NCBI GenBank assembly: GCA_938743325.2
Contig: OW568875.1
Location: forward strand, 434,001-498,000
Length of the DNA stretch: 64,000 nt
Origin: Pycnococcus provasolii
Lineage: Eukaryota; Chlorophyta; Pseudoscourfieldiophyceae; Pseudoscourfieldiales; Pycnococcaceae
Direction of reading: 5' to 3'
Shown in pieces: positions 18,327 through 28,461 of this stretch. The number at the start of each line of letters is the position of its first letter. Position 1 is the first letter of the stretch. A model generated the notes under the pieces. That model had not been told where the DNA came from and ran no database searches. It worked only from the letters and a program-made list of their open reading frames with translations. Position numbers and translations under genes: made by a program.

Positions 18327-19896
18327 TTAGAGCACGACGTCGCTGTCCTCGTCGTCACCCGGGCTAGCTGCCGCTGACTGCTGCTTCGTCTTGATGGTCT
18401 TCGACATCAGCGTGTGACCGACAACGCCGATGCGAACCTCCATCTGCTGCAGCTCAGCGCGAAGCGTCTTGATCGCCTGCTTGATCTTCACCAGAGGGCT
18501 CGTGTCGGAGATCGTCTCGCCACGCTCCTCCATCGTCGTCTTCACAGCCTCGAGCTGCTCGGAGATTCGCGCTAGTTCATTCGTCTTCTCCGCAAGCTTC
18601 TCCGCATTGATGTTGTACTTCTCCTGCACCGTTGCAAGCTGCTCCCTCGCCGCGCGGTACTCGCTCGTCAGGTTCTCAAACTGGTGGTTGATGTACTTCT
18701 CCCGTGTCGCCAGTTTCTCCACGCTGTCCTCGACGCCAAAGGCAACCTTCTCGAGCGCCGTCTTCGTCTCGGGGAACGAAGCGCCTATGCTCTTGTAGTA
18801 CTGGTGCGTCTGCTCTATGTGGCTCCGCCAGTCTTTGGCGTCAGCCACCGTTGTCACGCGAAGCTGCGGTGCCACGCGCTCCACCTCCTGGCGCCAAGCC
18901 TCCGGATCAATGTTCGACGCAATCAGCGTGTCGTCGTCACCGGCACCTCCCGCGTCGTCAGCAGAGCGTCCTGCGGGACCCGCGGTTGCGGAAGGTTTTG
19001 TAGGCGTCGCCTGCGTGATGTATGCCTCCTCCTCCACGTCCCCGTCGTCCGCCTCGACGTTGTCGTCAATCTTCGTGGGATCCGCGCCACCAGCTGCCGT
19101 GCCAAGGCTAGGGTCGTCTTCGTCAACCACCTCCACCTGTATCTCCGGCTCCTCCTTGTACGCGGGCTTCTGGAACTTGTATCCGCTTCGCTCGAACACG
19201 AGGTCTGTCAAGCCCTCGAGCACGCCGCACACCGCCTCCCCAAATCCCTGCTTGAGCTTCGCCGGCGCGTACGACGGCGTCGCGAAGCCGAGCGCCTTGA
19301 GCTCGGTGAGGATGTTTGTGCACGTTGCGTTCGGATCGTCAAACTGCTGTGGCGCGGGAAAGTTGCGTCCAGCCTTGCCAAGCAGCCACGCCGTGAGGCT
19401 TGTGAAGTAGAAAAACTGCTCGTTCTGGTTATTGGTTGGACTAGGTATTGCGAAGTACGTGAGGCTCAGCAGCGGCCACGGCGGCTTGCCTGTGCTGCAG
19501 AAGTCCGTCTCGTAGTTGAGAAGCGTCAGTTTCTCGCACACGTTCTCCATTGCGATCTCCGGGATGACCTCGATCTGTTCGGTCGAGGAGCCGACGTGTT
19601 ATTTTGAAACGGTGTGTGTATTTTTGTGTGTGTGTGTGTTTGTGAGTCAACCCAGTCTGCGAGTGTTCTTTATTTTCAGTCTGGCCAGCGGGGTATGCCG
19701 CGTACGCGTGGCCGTCGACGAGGCGGGCTTCTTTCTCCACCACCCCAACCCAAAAACGCGCATATGCGAGACTCTCGCTGCCCGCCGTTCCCTCCCTGCC
19801 GAAGACATGCGCGACCCGACGTACCTCGAGCGTCCTTCCCGCGGTGGCTCTTTGCGGCTGCGCGCCGTTCGCGACGGCCGCGTTCTCGTCTCCCAT
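18327..19896 (-). CDS. IFT57: Intraflagellar transport protein 57
   Basis: IFT-B complex subunit needed for building flagella. Exon 2 (19574-18327) carries the pseudo-death/CH-like N-terminal region with LNYETDFCSTGKPPWPLL, YFAIPSPTNNQNEQFFYF, TAWLLGKAG and FDDPNATCTNILTELK, then an acidic linker (VDEDDPSLG...EADDGDVEEE), then a long C-terminal coiled coil (EKVAFGVEDSVEKLATREKY onward) that pairs with IFT20. Exon 1 (19896-19825) encodes MGDENAAVANGAQPQRATAG and joins across a 250-nt intron (GTACGT donor, AACAG acceptor, phase 0), adding IEVIPEIA before the Met at 19550. The upstream exon is inferred from matching phase and splice sites. Total 439 residues. Confidence 0.92.
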
Positions 19897-20897
19897 GTTT
19901 CGCTTAAACGTTGGTTGTTGTGGTGTATCCAACGATCAAGCGCAAACTTAAGGCCCACAAGCAAGCGAGGTCACAAGCAAGCTCACAAGCTCAAAAACGC
20001 AAGGGAAGAAAGCCCAAGCGCAGAGAGTACTGTGCGCACTAAACCTCTACAGTACGAACAGCTGCTATGTATCTTAAACGTACAGTAGTTCGTTAATGAG
20101 CGAGCTACAGTGACAGTGCCAGGATGGCCAGCAGCCCAAATTACTCCAACCAACCACTCAAGAGCTTCTTCCCCTTAAGACCACTTAAGGTTCCTTCTTT
20201 GTGAAATTTCCCGGAAAGTTTCCCAATGGTCGTTCCCTAGGAGCGCGAAAGATACCTAGTTCTACCCGGGTACATTTTACACCATGTTACCTCGCCCGCG
20301 GCCGATGAAAGGTACAGTAAGGCGTGCGAATCCAGGACAACGCGCATGGGCATGTGCAAGCAAGTACATAAGTTGCCTTTTCAAAGACAAAATGAAGGCG
20401 TGGAATGTTTTTGAGATGTTGAGGAAGAGTCTCGTTGAGGAAAGCCTTCCTTGAGAAATTTGAGCCACTCTCCTTGAGAGCACTTGAGCCTAAAAAGAAG
20501 TACTGCTGTACTGCTTCTTGACCACCTGCCTGTTCAAAGTCCACGCCAATATCATAATACTGTACAGTAAGGGTAATTAAGGTGGAGCACGTCTGAGGAG
20601 GGATGGCTGGTCTGTCATCTTCCATGAACATCTTCCACATGCATTTTGATGGTCAGTCGAAGATTATTAGGGTAGACCTCGTCGATGGTTGAAAAATGCA
20701 TAGTAGTCTTTTATGGCACAACGTCTTCGTTGAAGGCGTCGTCAGGAAGAAGCTCATCCCCATTCACCAACGGGTAGTTCGTTCTTCGTTGCAACCTCCG
20801 ACTTGGGTTAGGCTTGGGTTGGCCGCGGCCGCGTCTTTCTTCATCGTTTCCAACTCCCCCATCCTCGAGGACTTGCATTCGCACCTGCTGCACCGTA
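19897..20897. other. Intergenic region with no convincing gene
   Basis: About 1 kb between the divergent IFT57 and UPF0193 genes. It has lower GC than its neighbours. A 117-codon open frame on the minus strand (20640-20287) has no recognisable domain and is not called. Only a weak telomere-like motif (GGGTTAGGC) is seen near 20806. Confidence 0.5.
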
Positions 20898-21617
20898 ATG
20901 GCTTACTTGGACACCGAGTCTGATCTCGACCAGCCGTGGCACGCCGTCGGACTAGGCACGCCCGCGGGTAACGCTCTTTTCAGGCTGTACGGTGGACGGC
21001 GCGCGCAGAACGCTGGCAACCAGTTCTCCGCACACAACATGGCCAGGCTCGCAACCATGCCGCCCGCCGCGCCGAAAATGGACGAGCTCCCGCAAACGCG
21101 TAAGAAGGTGAGCGTCCCACGCCCGACGGGACGCAGGGATACGGGCGAAATCGACGACATACCTCGCATGCGCAGGTACAACTTCACAGGCAAGAAGTCC
21201 GTCGCGACCATCGAGATGGAGCAGGCGTCCGCCGAGCCGGTTGTGCCGCCTCGTCCGTCGGGGCCGCTCCTCGACGACCGAGAGAAGGAGCGCTGTGCAG
21301 CACTGATGCGGTTCCGAGGCAAGCTCCCGGAGCCGATACCTCGCAAGGTGAAAAGGCGCAATCGAACGGAGCGCGAGGAACTGGAGGCTATGTTCGCGAG
21401 CGTTCAGGCGGAGATCGACGAACGCGAGGCTTGGCTCGCGGAGATGGCGGTGCACGACGTCGCTCGCGCCGCGAAGTACCAGTCTCAGATCCAGGGCGAA
21501 GTGCAGACTCGCGTTGCTGAGCTGAAGCGCATAGACGCGATGCTGGACACGCTCGACGCGCAGGCGGGCGTGGGCGGCGCCTTGAGCCTTAGCGGCACGG
21601 GGTTCTCGCAGAACTAA
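20898..21617 (+). CDS. UPF0193 (C22orf23/EVG1-like) family protein
   Basis: Protein of 239 residues. The C-terminal half matches the UPF0193 family: PPRPSGPLLDDREKERCAAL, then RFRGKLPEPI, then a helical segment with EEIDEREAWLAEM-like spacing (EREELEAMFASVQAEIDERE, AWLAEMAVHDVARAAKYQSQ, IQGEVQTRVAELKRIDAML). The family is found in ciliated eukaryotes and is generally considered cilium-associated, with unknown molecular role. The N-terminus is a basic, Pro-rich stretch. It lies between IFT57 and DLEC1/CFAP81, both flagellar. Start ATG 20898 (MAYLDTESDLDQPW). Confidence 0.7.
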   Translation: MAYLDTESDLDQPWHAVGLGTPAGNALFRLYGGRRAQNAGNQFSAHNMARLATMPPAAPKMDELPQTRKKVSVPRPTGRRDTGEIDDIPRMRRYNFTGKKSVATIEMEQASAEPVVPPRPSGPLLDDREKERCAALMRFRGKLPEPIPRKVKRRNRTEREELEAMFASVQAEIDEREAWLAEMAVHDVARAAKYQSQIQGEVQTRVAELKRIDAMLDTLDAQAGVGGALSLSGTGFSQN

Positions 21618-22737
21618 CCTTGTACTCTTAATAATATACAATATTCCTTATTTTATATATTTGCTCAAGTTGGCTCGTAGGAGGCACGACATGTGCGCAC
21701 TTTGGCGTCCATTCACGACGGCCATGGCCACTCACCAGCCATTGCTGTTCGGTCGTTGACCACGACGGCGCTCAAGAAGGAGGCACGCAAAAGTCAAGTT
21801 GGGGTCCACGACCAGGTTATCGTCGGGTTAGGGTTAGGGTTAGGGTTAGTGCTAGGGGATGTGAATTCGGGTTTCGGCTCGTACCTATGGCATTAACGGC
21901 CTCCTGAGACACTACTGACCGCAGGGCGCAGGACCGCAGCACTGCGCGCCTTGAATGGTCTTGAAGTTACCCGGGTAGCGTAAGAGAGGCGGAGGAGAGA
22001 CTGCAGAAAGTCGAAAGAGGCTCGAGTGGGACCGGCTCGAGGCGTGAGTGGGTACCCACCGAGTAGAGTAAGACCGCAGGACTGGCAGGAGACGGGTCAA
22101 TTGTCCGTGGTCAGTGATCCGCACAGTGGTCCGTAACCTTACAGTGCACACTACTGCAGAGTGAGGGAGACGGGAGTGGTCCCTCACAGAGAAGAATCAC
22201 CTGGAAAGCTCTCGCCTAAAGGTTTAAGGCACAGATGTAGAAGTACATCGTTGCCGGCCTGTCTGCCTGTGTGAATGAGCCTGACCACCTCGTCTCGTGC
22301 CAATCTTAGAGTGGTTTAGAGGCTGTGCAAGACATCATTATCGTAGAGGCCGAGGCAACAGGCAACGTGCAAGACCGTGCAAGACCGTGCAAGACCGTGC
22401 AAGGCCGTGCAAGACCGTGCAAGAGGCCGTGCAAGACCGTGCAAGACCATGCCACAGGTTTCGGCAAGACCATGTCAGGCATCAGGTGGGGTGGTCCACG
22501 AGTCTTCACTCATGAGTGAGGCTCCTCGCCTCTTGCCAGTTAATTACCAGACGGTACATACGGTCGACTCTTCCTAGACTACAGTAGCGTCACAGCGACA
22601 TCGACGTCCAAGGCTCCTGCTCCCACCTCAAGAGCTCAAGGGCCTCTCAACTCTCAAGAAGTTCCTTCAGGAATCAGGGGGAGACTGGTTGGTTGGGGGC
22701 AAGGCCGCTTTCGACGCTCAGGCACAGTTGGGCGACC
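21618..22737. other. Intergenic region upstream of DLEC1
   Basis: About 1.1 kb. It contains a (TTAGGG)n tract at 21825-21850 and a short tandem array (22367-22451, listed separately). No supported gene. Confidence 0.5.
22367..22451. repeat. Tandem GTGCAAGACC decamer array
   Basis: About eight copies of GTGCAAGACC/GTGCAAGGCC, one with an inserted GA. The same core, in the other orientation (GGCCTTGCAC), forms an array at 58290-58445. Confidence 0.9.
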
Positions 22738-25700
22738 ATGTCCGCGCGCACAGGTGACCACAGCGTCGAGAGCGTGCTCTCGACGCTCGGGCGCTCGCAG
22801 AACATGATCAGCACGACGCGTGACCCGCCGCCGCCAGGATACGGCGACGTCTCCGACACGCTAGTTAACCTGTTCCCAGAACTCTTCCCAGACACGCCGC
22901 TCCCTGCTCACGTGCCGCTCGACGCCGAGGCGGGGGGGGAGGATGCGGCGGAGGGAACGGACGCCGCAGGAGCGAAAGATGAGGCGGAAGCGACGCCGGC
23001 GGAGGATGGGGATGCAGATGCCGCACCGACACCGCGCGACCAGTACGAGGAACGCATCGCAGTCATCGACGAGACGTGCGAGACCACAGTCGCGCACGCC
23101 GACGAGGTGGAGGCGTATCTCTTGCAGGCGACGGAGGAGGCGAAGGAGGCGGAACGCTACCTGCTCGCGCAGGATGACGTCGAGTTCACGCACAAGCACC
23201 GCGCCATACCGCGGCCCACGGACCCGAGCCTGCTCGTGCTTGACCGCTCACTCGTGAACGAGGAGGGGCTGCAGGACCCGCACACCTTCCTCGAAATGCG
23301 CGAGGACAACCAGTACGAGCGCGTCGCCCCGCCGAGAACCATGGAATTCGCAGACACGTCGGTAAAAGGGTGGGAGAAGCCGACGGCGTCGACGCTAAGC
23401 CGCCAGTCCGCGTGGCTGTCCGAGCACCCGCCGCTGCCGAAGCACTCCTTCAAGAAGATGGGGGGCGGCGAGTACACGCTCGAGGAATTTCTCGAGCGTG
23501 TGAAGGAGTCGGAGGCGCGCGCAAAGGAGCTCTCCGTGAAGATGACAGACGAGCAGATGGACCTCGAGAAGGAGGTGCTCCGGAGGATGGCGCTCAAACT
23601 CAACTTCCTGCGCAACCCGCGCTTCCGCGAGAAGCTTGAACGCGCGTCACTGCGTGCGCACTTGGCGCCGCCTCCTCTCGGCGATGCGGCACCGCACCCC
23701 TCCGACGGAGCGTTTGCCGTAGAGCCATCCAACGTCGAGTTCAACGACTACGACGTTGGCGCGGTGTACGAGATGTCCGTGGACCTGCGCAACATCTCCT
23801 TCATCTCGAGGAGACTTCGGCTGCTTCCGCCGTCGACGAACTACTTCAGCTTAAGCCTGGCGCGCTTCCCCAACGAAGGCGGCATGGTTGCTCCCGGCAT
23901 GAAGTGCCAGGTGACGGTGCGCTTCTGCCCAGACTCGCTCGCGGACTACGACGACAGTTTCTACGTCGTCACGGAAGTGAGCAAATTCGCGGTTCCCATC
24001 AAGGCGCGCCGGCCACCGCCGAGCCTGACGCTGCCAGCAACGCTCGACTGCGCCAACTGCATCGTCGGCAACACGTGCGTGCTCAAGGTGCCCTTCGAGA
24101 ATGCGGGAGGAACGGGCAAGTTCCGCCTCGTGGCGTCGCAGGACTGGCCAAACGCCGTGACCGAGTTCTGCGATGGCTCGCGCTACGGGCTCACCGCCGG
24201 CCCGGCGATCGCCGTCGGGCCGTTCTTTCACATGGCGCCTGCGGCTTTCGAGCTGCGCAATAAGGAGGAATGCGAAATGCAAATATCGTTCTCGCCGAAT
24301 CACAATGGCGATCACATGGCGCGCGTCGTGATGGTGTGTGACAACTGCCAGACCAGGCAGTTCACCCTCGTGGGGAACGGATGCTATGTCGAGCTCGTCG
24401 TCGAGAGCCTAGATGGCGTGCCGTTTGTGCCGGAACGTGATGCGTACGAGGATGCTGACCCTAACGACGATCGTGAAGATATTCAGGTCGAGCCTAAGAC
24501 GTTGTCGTTCCCTGGAACCGTGCCTCATTCGGTGGATCGCAAGGTGATTACCATCAAAAACAAGACGCCTCTGCCTCTGCCGTTCGAATGGCACCAGTTT
24601 GTTCCTCAGCTGGGCATACGCATACCAGGACAGGTCCCGAAAGGCGTTCTTGGACTGAAGAAAATGAAGCAGCAAACGATGCCGCGGCACGTTACCGAAG
24701 AAGAGGCTGACATCTTTGACATCTCCCCGAGCTACGGCGTGTTCGAGGCGAAGCAGACGCTGTCTTTCACTGTGACCTTCGCCCCCAAGGAGCTGATCAA
24801 GTGCAGTCGCATCTCAAGAATTTTCATCGACAAGTCGGTGGATGGCTCTGCGCACACGTGCGACTTCTCCGTTCTCAGCGTGCCAATCAACGGCATCGCT
24901 CGAAGCCACGCCGTCGCGCTCTCTCCTGGATATATCAAGATGCCAGGAAAGCTGCTTCTAGGAAAGCGATACGTTCGCGAGGTTCGGCTCACGAATGACA
25001 CGAGCACGCCCGCGCCGTTTCATTTCATCCTGGCGGAAGGTGAGCCAGGATTTGTGGAAATGGAGCCGTGGTCGGGCGTGGTGGAGCCTCACGGTGCAAT
25101 CGAGGTCCTCGTGAACATTACGCCATACGCCGTTGGTCCAGCAAGAGCCGTTCTGACGTGTGACATCGAGCATGGCCCGAGTTTGCCTGTGCTCGTGGAG
25201 GCGAATGTCACGGGCCCTTCCGTGATCGTTGAGCAGGCGGAAGTTGACATTGCTCTCGTTCAGGTGGGATCCACCATGACGAAAAAGTTCAATTTGAAAA
25301 ATCTTACCGACGTTAGCGCTGAGTTTGACCTGAGCGTGGTTGCTGCTCCGGAGCGTGGCTGCTCGGACTACATCGCATCAGATCTCCTCGAGCGTCTCGT
25401 GATTGAGCCAGGCTCTGGCATCGTTCCGCCGCACTCAACAATCGCTGTGACTGCAGCGTATACCGCTGCGATGCGGCAGGGCAAGATGCGCGGCACAATC
25501 ATCTGCAAGGTTGTGGGCGGACCGACGCAGTACGTGTCGACGCGCGCGGACATCCTTGCGCCTCGCGTGGCCATTGATGAAAGCGTCGTCGACCTAAACG
25601 TGAGCTTCGTCGGCGTGCCGGTGACTCGGAAAATGGTACTGCAAAATCTCACGAAGCTTCCGGCGAAGTTCCAGTGGGATCCTAAAACGCTAGGTGCAAC

Positions 25701-28269
25701 CAAGCACCTCGTGGACATAGAAATAGTGCCAAACAAGGGTATCATCGCACCAGCGGGAAAGCGAAACTTGACTGTGACCTTCCTCCCGAAGGAGGCTGGA
25801 TTTGCGGATATTATTGCTGCTTGTGACGTCGTTGGCATGGCAAAACCGCTTGGCTTTCGTCTCAAGACGGAGGTCAAGGGGCTGGTGATTGCGTACAGCA
25901 TCATCACGGCGGATGATTACGAGCGGTACAACACGTTTGCGCCCAAGCCGGTGCGCGGGCGGTCAAGGTCGCGCTCCGGCACCGGCTCTAGAAATTCTTC
26001 GCCGCCACGTACGGGAGGCAGCGTTGCGTTCTCTGAGGTCTCGGCGCAGGACGAGGTGACGATTACGGATCTCACCTCGGCGGAGGAGGGGCACGACGCC
26101 GCCGCGGCGGACCTAGCCGAGCCGAAGCGAGTGCCAATGGACGGCGATCTGTTGATCAACTACGGCGACGATAATATCGTGGAGAAGCACCACGAGATGT
26201 ATCTCGTGGTGCACAACGAGTCGTCAATTCCAACGCGTGTTGACGTGGCATTGGAGCGCCTCGCTGCACCGGCGTTACAGGAGGAGGTTATGGAGGAGCC
26301 GGATATTGCAACAGCCAGATTGCGTACGCGAGGTTCGGGTGAAAAGGTGCTCAGCCGCGATGGCCGCCTCACGACGCAGAGCACGGCTATGCTATCGTCT
26401 AGAACGAAGATGTCGAGTGCATACAGCATGGGTAGTGGCATGTCCACGGGGGCAAGTTCAAACACGAGAAGGCTTCGCAAGAAGCCTTACCTATCGTCAC
26501 AGCACGAAGTGTCCATGCCATACCGCAGCGACATGGGGAAAACCATGATGGCGACGCGCAAGCACCAGGAAACGGACTTGGAATTGCTGCAAGAGGAGAA
26601 GGGTGCGGCGGTGGTAGTCGAGCCTCACGATGGATGCATGCTGGACGCGTGGACGAGCGTTGTCATCAAGCTCACTGTCGTAAGCTCGATGCCCGGATGC
26701 TACGATGATAACGTCGTCGTGACAGTTGGCTACCTGCCACCGAAGGTGATCCCTATCCGCGTTGGCATCGTGGGTACGCCTCTCAGAATACACAAGGAGG
26801 CGAATCCACGCGGCGGTCTGCCGATGCCTCTCGTTTCGACAACACGGCCTGACGTGCTGAGGGACCCGATGGCAACTCGCATTCACTTTGGGCAGGTGCC
26901 ACAGAACACGGACTCCGTTACGAGGCTCTTCCGCGTGTCCAACACGGCCAGCTACTCGATGGATGTGTCTTGGGACGTTTTCAACTACCTCGAGCTCGAC
27001 GACGAAGACCTCGTGGAGGCGACGATCACGGAGACGCTCATCGAGGCGGATGGCACGATCAAGGCTGTGGTGAAGGCTGGTGCGGCGAGCATCGAGAATG
27101 ACGACGTGTTCAACGTCGAGCCTCGCTTCGCGACCATTGCTCCCTACGGCCACCAGGTATTCGCCGTTTCGTTCTGCTCCGACTTCACCGCGCGGCTTTA
27201 CGGCGGCTACCTGCTCGGGCATCAGAAGATTAACACGCCGATCGAGCACATCGAAGTTCGCTCGATGGTGCACCCCGAGGGACGTGGTCCCGTGCTGGAG
27301 CCGGTGGAGGTGTTCCTCCGTGGTGGGTACACGCCGCACTGCAATGCTCCGCCAACTCCGCTCGCGCCGCTTCGCATGGAGCTCATCGCAGACTGCATCG
27401 TGCCGTTCCTCGACCCGGACGACCGCGAGATGCTTCACTTCCACTGCTTTTCGCCCATGCCTCGCACAGATCCGAGCTACACGCGCACTGTGGTTTTCAC
27501 GAATCGGGGCAACCTTCCCATTTCTTTCGTTGCGTTCGTCACAGCGCCATTCGAGCTCGTCGACGTCGAGCCTAGTGTGGATCAGCCGCCTGGTGGCGAG
27601 GAAACCATGGAGGATGGCGTCGGCAACCGGCGTGACATCATCACACTACCTCCCAGGGAGAATGTCGCGCTCACGCTCTCGTTCGTTCCGCCAGAGGTGG
27701 AGTCGCCAGATTTGAAGGACTACCAGCTTCGTGGGATTCTCACATTCAACCATCGCAATGGCGCGGATCAGCCTTTCGACGTGCTGGCGGATTACTGGCA
27801 CCCGGAGCTGTATGTCGAGGACGTCGTGGGCCACGCGACGTCAGTCATGGACTTTGGAGAAGTTCACGTTGCCGCTCCACGCACGCTCCGGCTCACGCTC
27901 GCCAACCCGACCCGCGTCGACGCGGAATGGTTCGTGGAGCAGCTCGAGGCGGACTACTCACCTCTCGGACCCAAGGAATCGGCTCCAAGTGCTCTGCCGT
28001 TTGTCGTCTCGCCAGCGCACGGCGTCATTCCCGGCAAGGCTCGTTCGATCCCGCACAAGGTGACAGTAGACGTGACATTACGAACGTCCGAGGCAAGAAG
28101 GTATCTGACGAAGCTGAGGTTCCGTGTGCGTGCGGGACGTGGATGTGCCGTCGCATGCGCCGGAATGGGAAGCTTCGACGAAACCGTTGAGGCGGGCTAC
28201 AACTCCCAGCATGGCCACGTGCACGGAATGCTTGACAACTACACGCCGAACGACGACGTGGCGCTGTAG
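22738..28269 (+). CDS. DLEC1: DLEC1/CFAP81-like central-apparatus protein
   Basis: Single-exon gene for 1,843 residues from ATG 22738 (the open frame starts at a TTG 45 nt earlier). The N-terminal third is acidic and helical (EERIAVIDETCETTVAHADEV region, EEFLERVKESEARAKEL). After LNFLRNPRFREKLERASLRA come repeated Ig-like ASH/MSP domains, starting at VEPSNVEFNDYDVGAVYEM. The stretch RRLRLLPPSTNYFSLSL, then GGMVAPGMKCQVTVRF, then RRPPPSLTLPATLDC is closely like DLEC1. The Chlamydomonas orthologue FAP81 is a central-pair C1 projection protein, so this is very probably a motile-flagellum component. A disordered Arg/Ser/Thr insertion at about residues 1070-1280 is a local feature. It converges on the BRUTUS-like gene. 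Confidence 0.88.
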   Translation: MSARTGDHSVESVLSTLGRSQNMISTTRDPPPPGYGDVSDTLVNLFPELFPDTPLPAHVPLDAEAGGEDAAEGTDAAGAKDEAEATPAEDGDADAAPTPRDQYEERIAVIDETCETTVAHADEVEAYLLQATEEAKEAERYLLAQDDVEFTHKHRAIPRPTDPSLLVLDRSLVNEEGLQDPHTFLEMREDNQYERVAPPRTMEFADTSVKGWEKPTASTLSRQSAWLSEHPPLPKHSFKKMGGGEYTLEEFLERVKESEARAKELSVKMTDEQMDLEKEVLRRMALKLNFLRNPRFREKLERASLRAHLAPPPLGDAAPHPSDGAFAVEPSNVEFNDYDVGAVYEMSVDLRNISFISRRLRLLPPSTNYFSLSLARFPNEGGMVAPGMKCQVTVRFCPDSLADYDDSFYVVTEVSKFAVPIKARRPPPSLTLPATLDCANCIVGNTCVLKVPFENAGGTGKFRLVASQDWPNAVTEFCDGSRYGLTAGPAIAVGPFFHMAPAAFELRNKEECEMQISFSPNHNGDHMARVVMVCDNCQTRQFTLVGNGCYVELVVESLDGVPFVPERDAYEDADPNDDREDIQVEPKTLSFPGTVPHSVDRKVITIKNKTPLPLPFEWHQFVPQLGIRIPGQVPKGVLGLKKMKQQTMPRHVTEEEADIFDISPSYGVFEAKQTLSFTVTFAPKELIKCSRISRIFIDKSVDGSAHTCDFSVLSVPINGIARSHAVALSPGYIKMPGKLLLGKRYVREVRLTNDTSTPAPFHFILAEGEPGFVEMEPWSGVVEPHGAIEVLVNITPYAVGPARAVLTCDIEHGPSLPVLVEANVTGPSVIVEQAEVDIALVQVGSTMTKKFNLKNLTDVSAEFDLSVVAAPERGCSDYIASDLLERLVIEPGSGIVPPHSTIAVTAAYTAAMRQGKMRGTIICKVVGGPTQYVSTRADILAPRVAIDESVVDLNVSFVGVPVTRKMVLQNLTKLPAKFQWDPKTLGATKHLVDIEIVPNKGIIAPAGKRNLTVTFLPKEAGFADIIAACDVVGMAKPLGFRLKTEVKGLVIAYSIITADDYERYNTFAPKPVRGRSRSRSGTGSRNSSPPRTGGSVAFSEVSAQDEVTITDLTSAEEGHDAAAADLAEPKRVPMDGDLLINYGDDNIVEKHHEMYLVVHNESSIPTRVDVALERLAAPALQEEVMEEPDIATARLRTRGSGEKVLSRDGRLTTQSTAMLSSRTKMSSAYSMGSGMSTGASSNTRRLRKKPYLSSQHEVSMPYRSDMGKTMMATRKHQETDLELLQEEKGAAVVVEPHDGCMLDAWTSVVIKLTVVSSMPGCYDDNVVVTVGYLPPKVIPIRVGIVGTPLRIHKEANPRGGLPMPLVSTTRPDVLRDPMATRIHFGQVPQNTDSVTRLFRVSNTASYSMDVSWDVFNYLELDDEDLVEATITETLIEADGTIKAVVKAGAASIENDDVFNVEPRFATIAPYGHQVFAVSFCSDFTARLYGGYLLGHQKINTPIEHIEVRSMVHPEGRGPVLEPVEVFLRGGYTPHCNAPPTPLAPLRMELIADCIVPFLDPDDREMLHFHCFSPMPRTDPSYTRTVVFTNRGNLPISFVAFVTAPFELVDVEPSVDQPPGGEETMEDGVGNRRDIITLPPRENVALTLSFVPPEVESPDLKDYQLRGILTFNHRNGADQPFDVLADYWHPELYVEDVVGHATSVMDFGEVHVAAPRTLRLTLANPTRVDAEWFVEQLEADYSPLGPKESAPSALPFVVSPAHGVIPGKARSIPHKVTVDVTLRTSEARRYLTKLRFRVRAGRGCAVACAGMGSFDETVEAGYNSQHGHVHGMLDNYTPNDDVAL

Positions 28270-28461
28270 GGTTTATGTTTTGGTGTGTATCTTCGGCTTT
28301 TGTGTCAAGAAGTCTGTAATCTTAAAAATAATAATTGAAGAATTTTCATTTCATCCATTTCATTTACAAAAAACAAAGCTGTTTCGGGTACATCACATGG
28401 GTCGTTTACTTGAAAGAGCAATGTTTGTATTTACCTTTACATCAAATTTCAAAAACAACAA

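Noticed and set aside
20287-20640. 117-codon minus-strand ORF in the IFT57-UPF0193 interval
   Set aside because: No domain, no start context and lower GC than neighbouring coding DNA; likely chance.
22367-22451. CRISPR-like array
   Set aside because: Units are short, contiguous and lack spacers, and the genome is eukaryotic.
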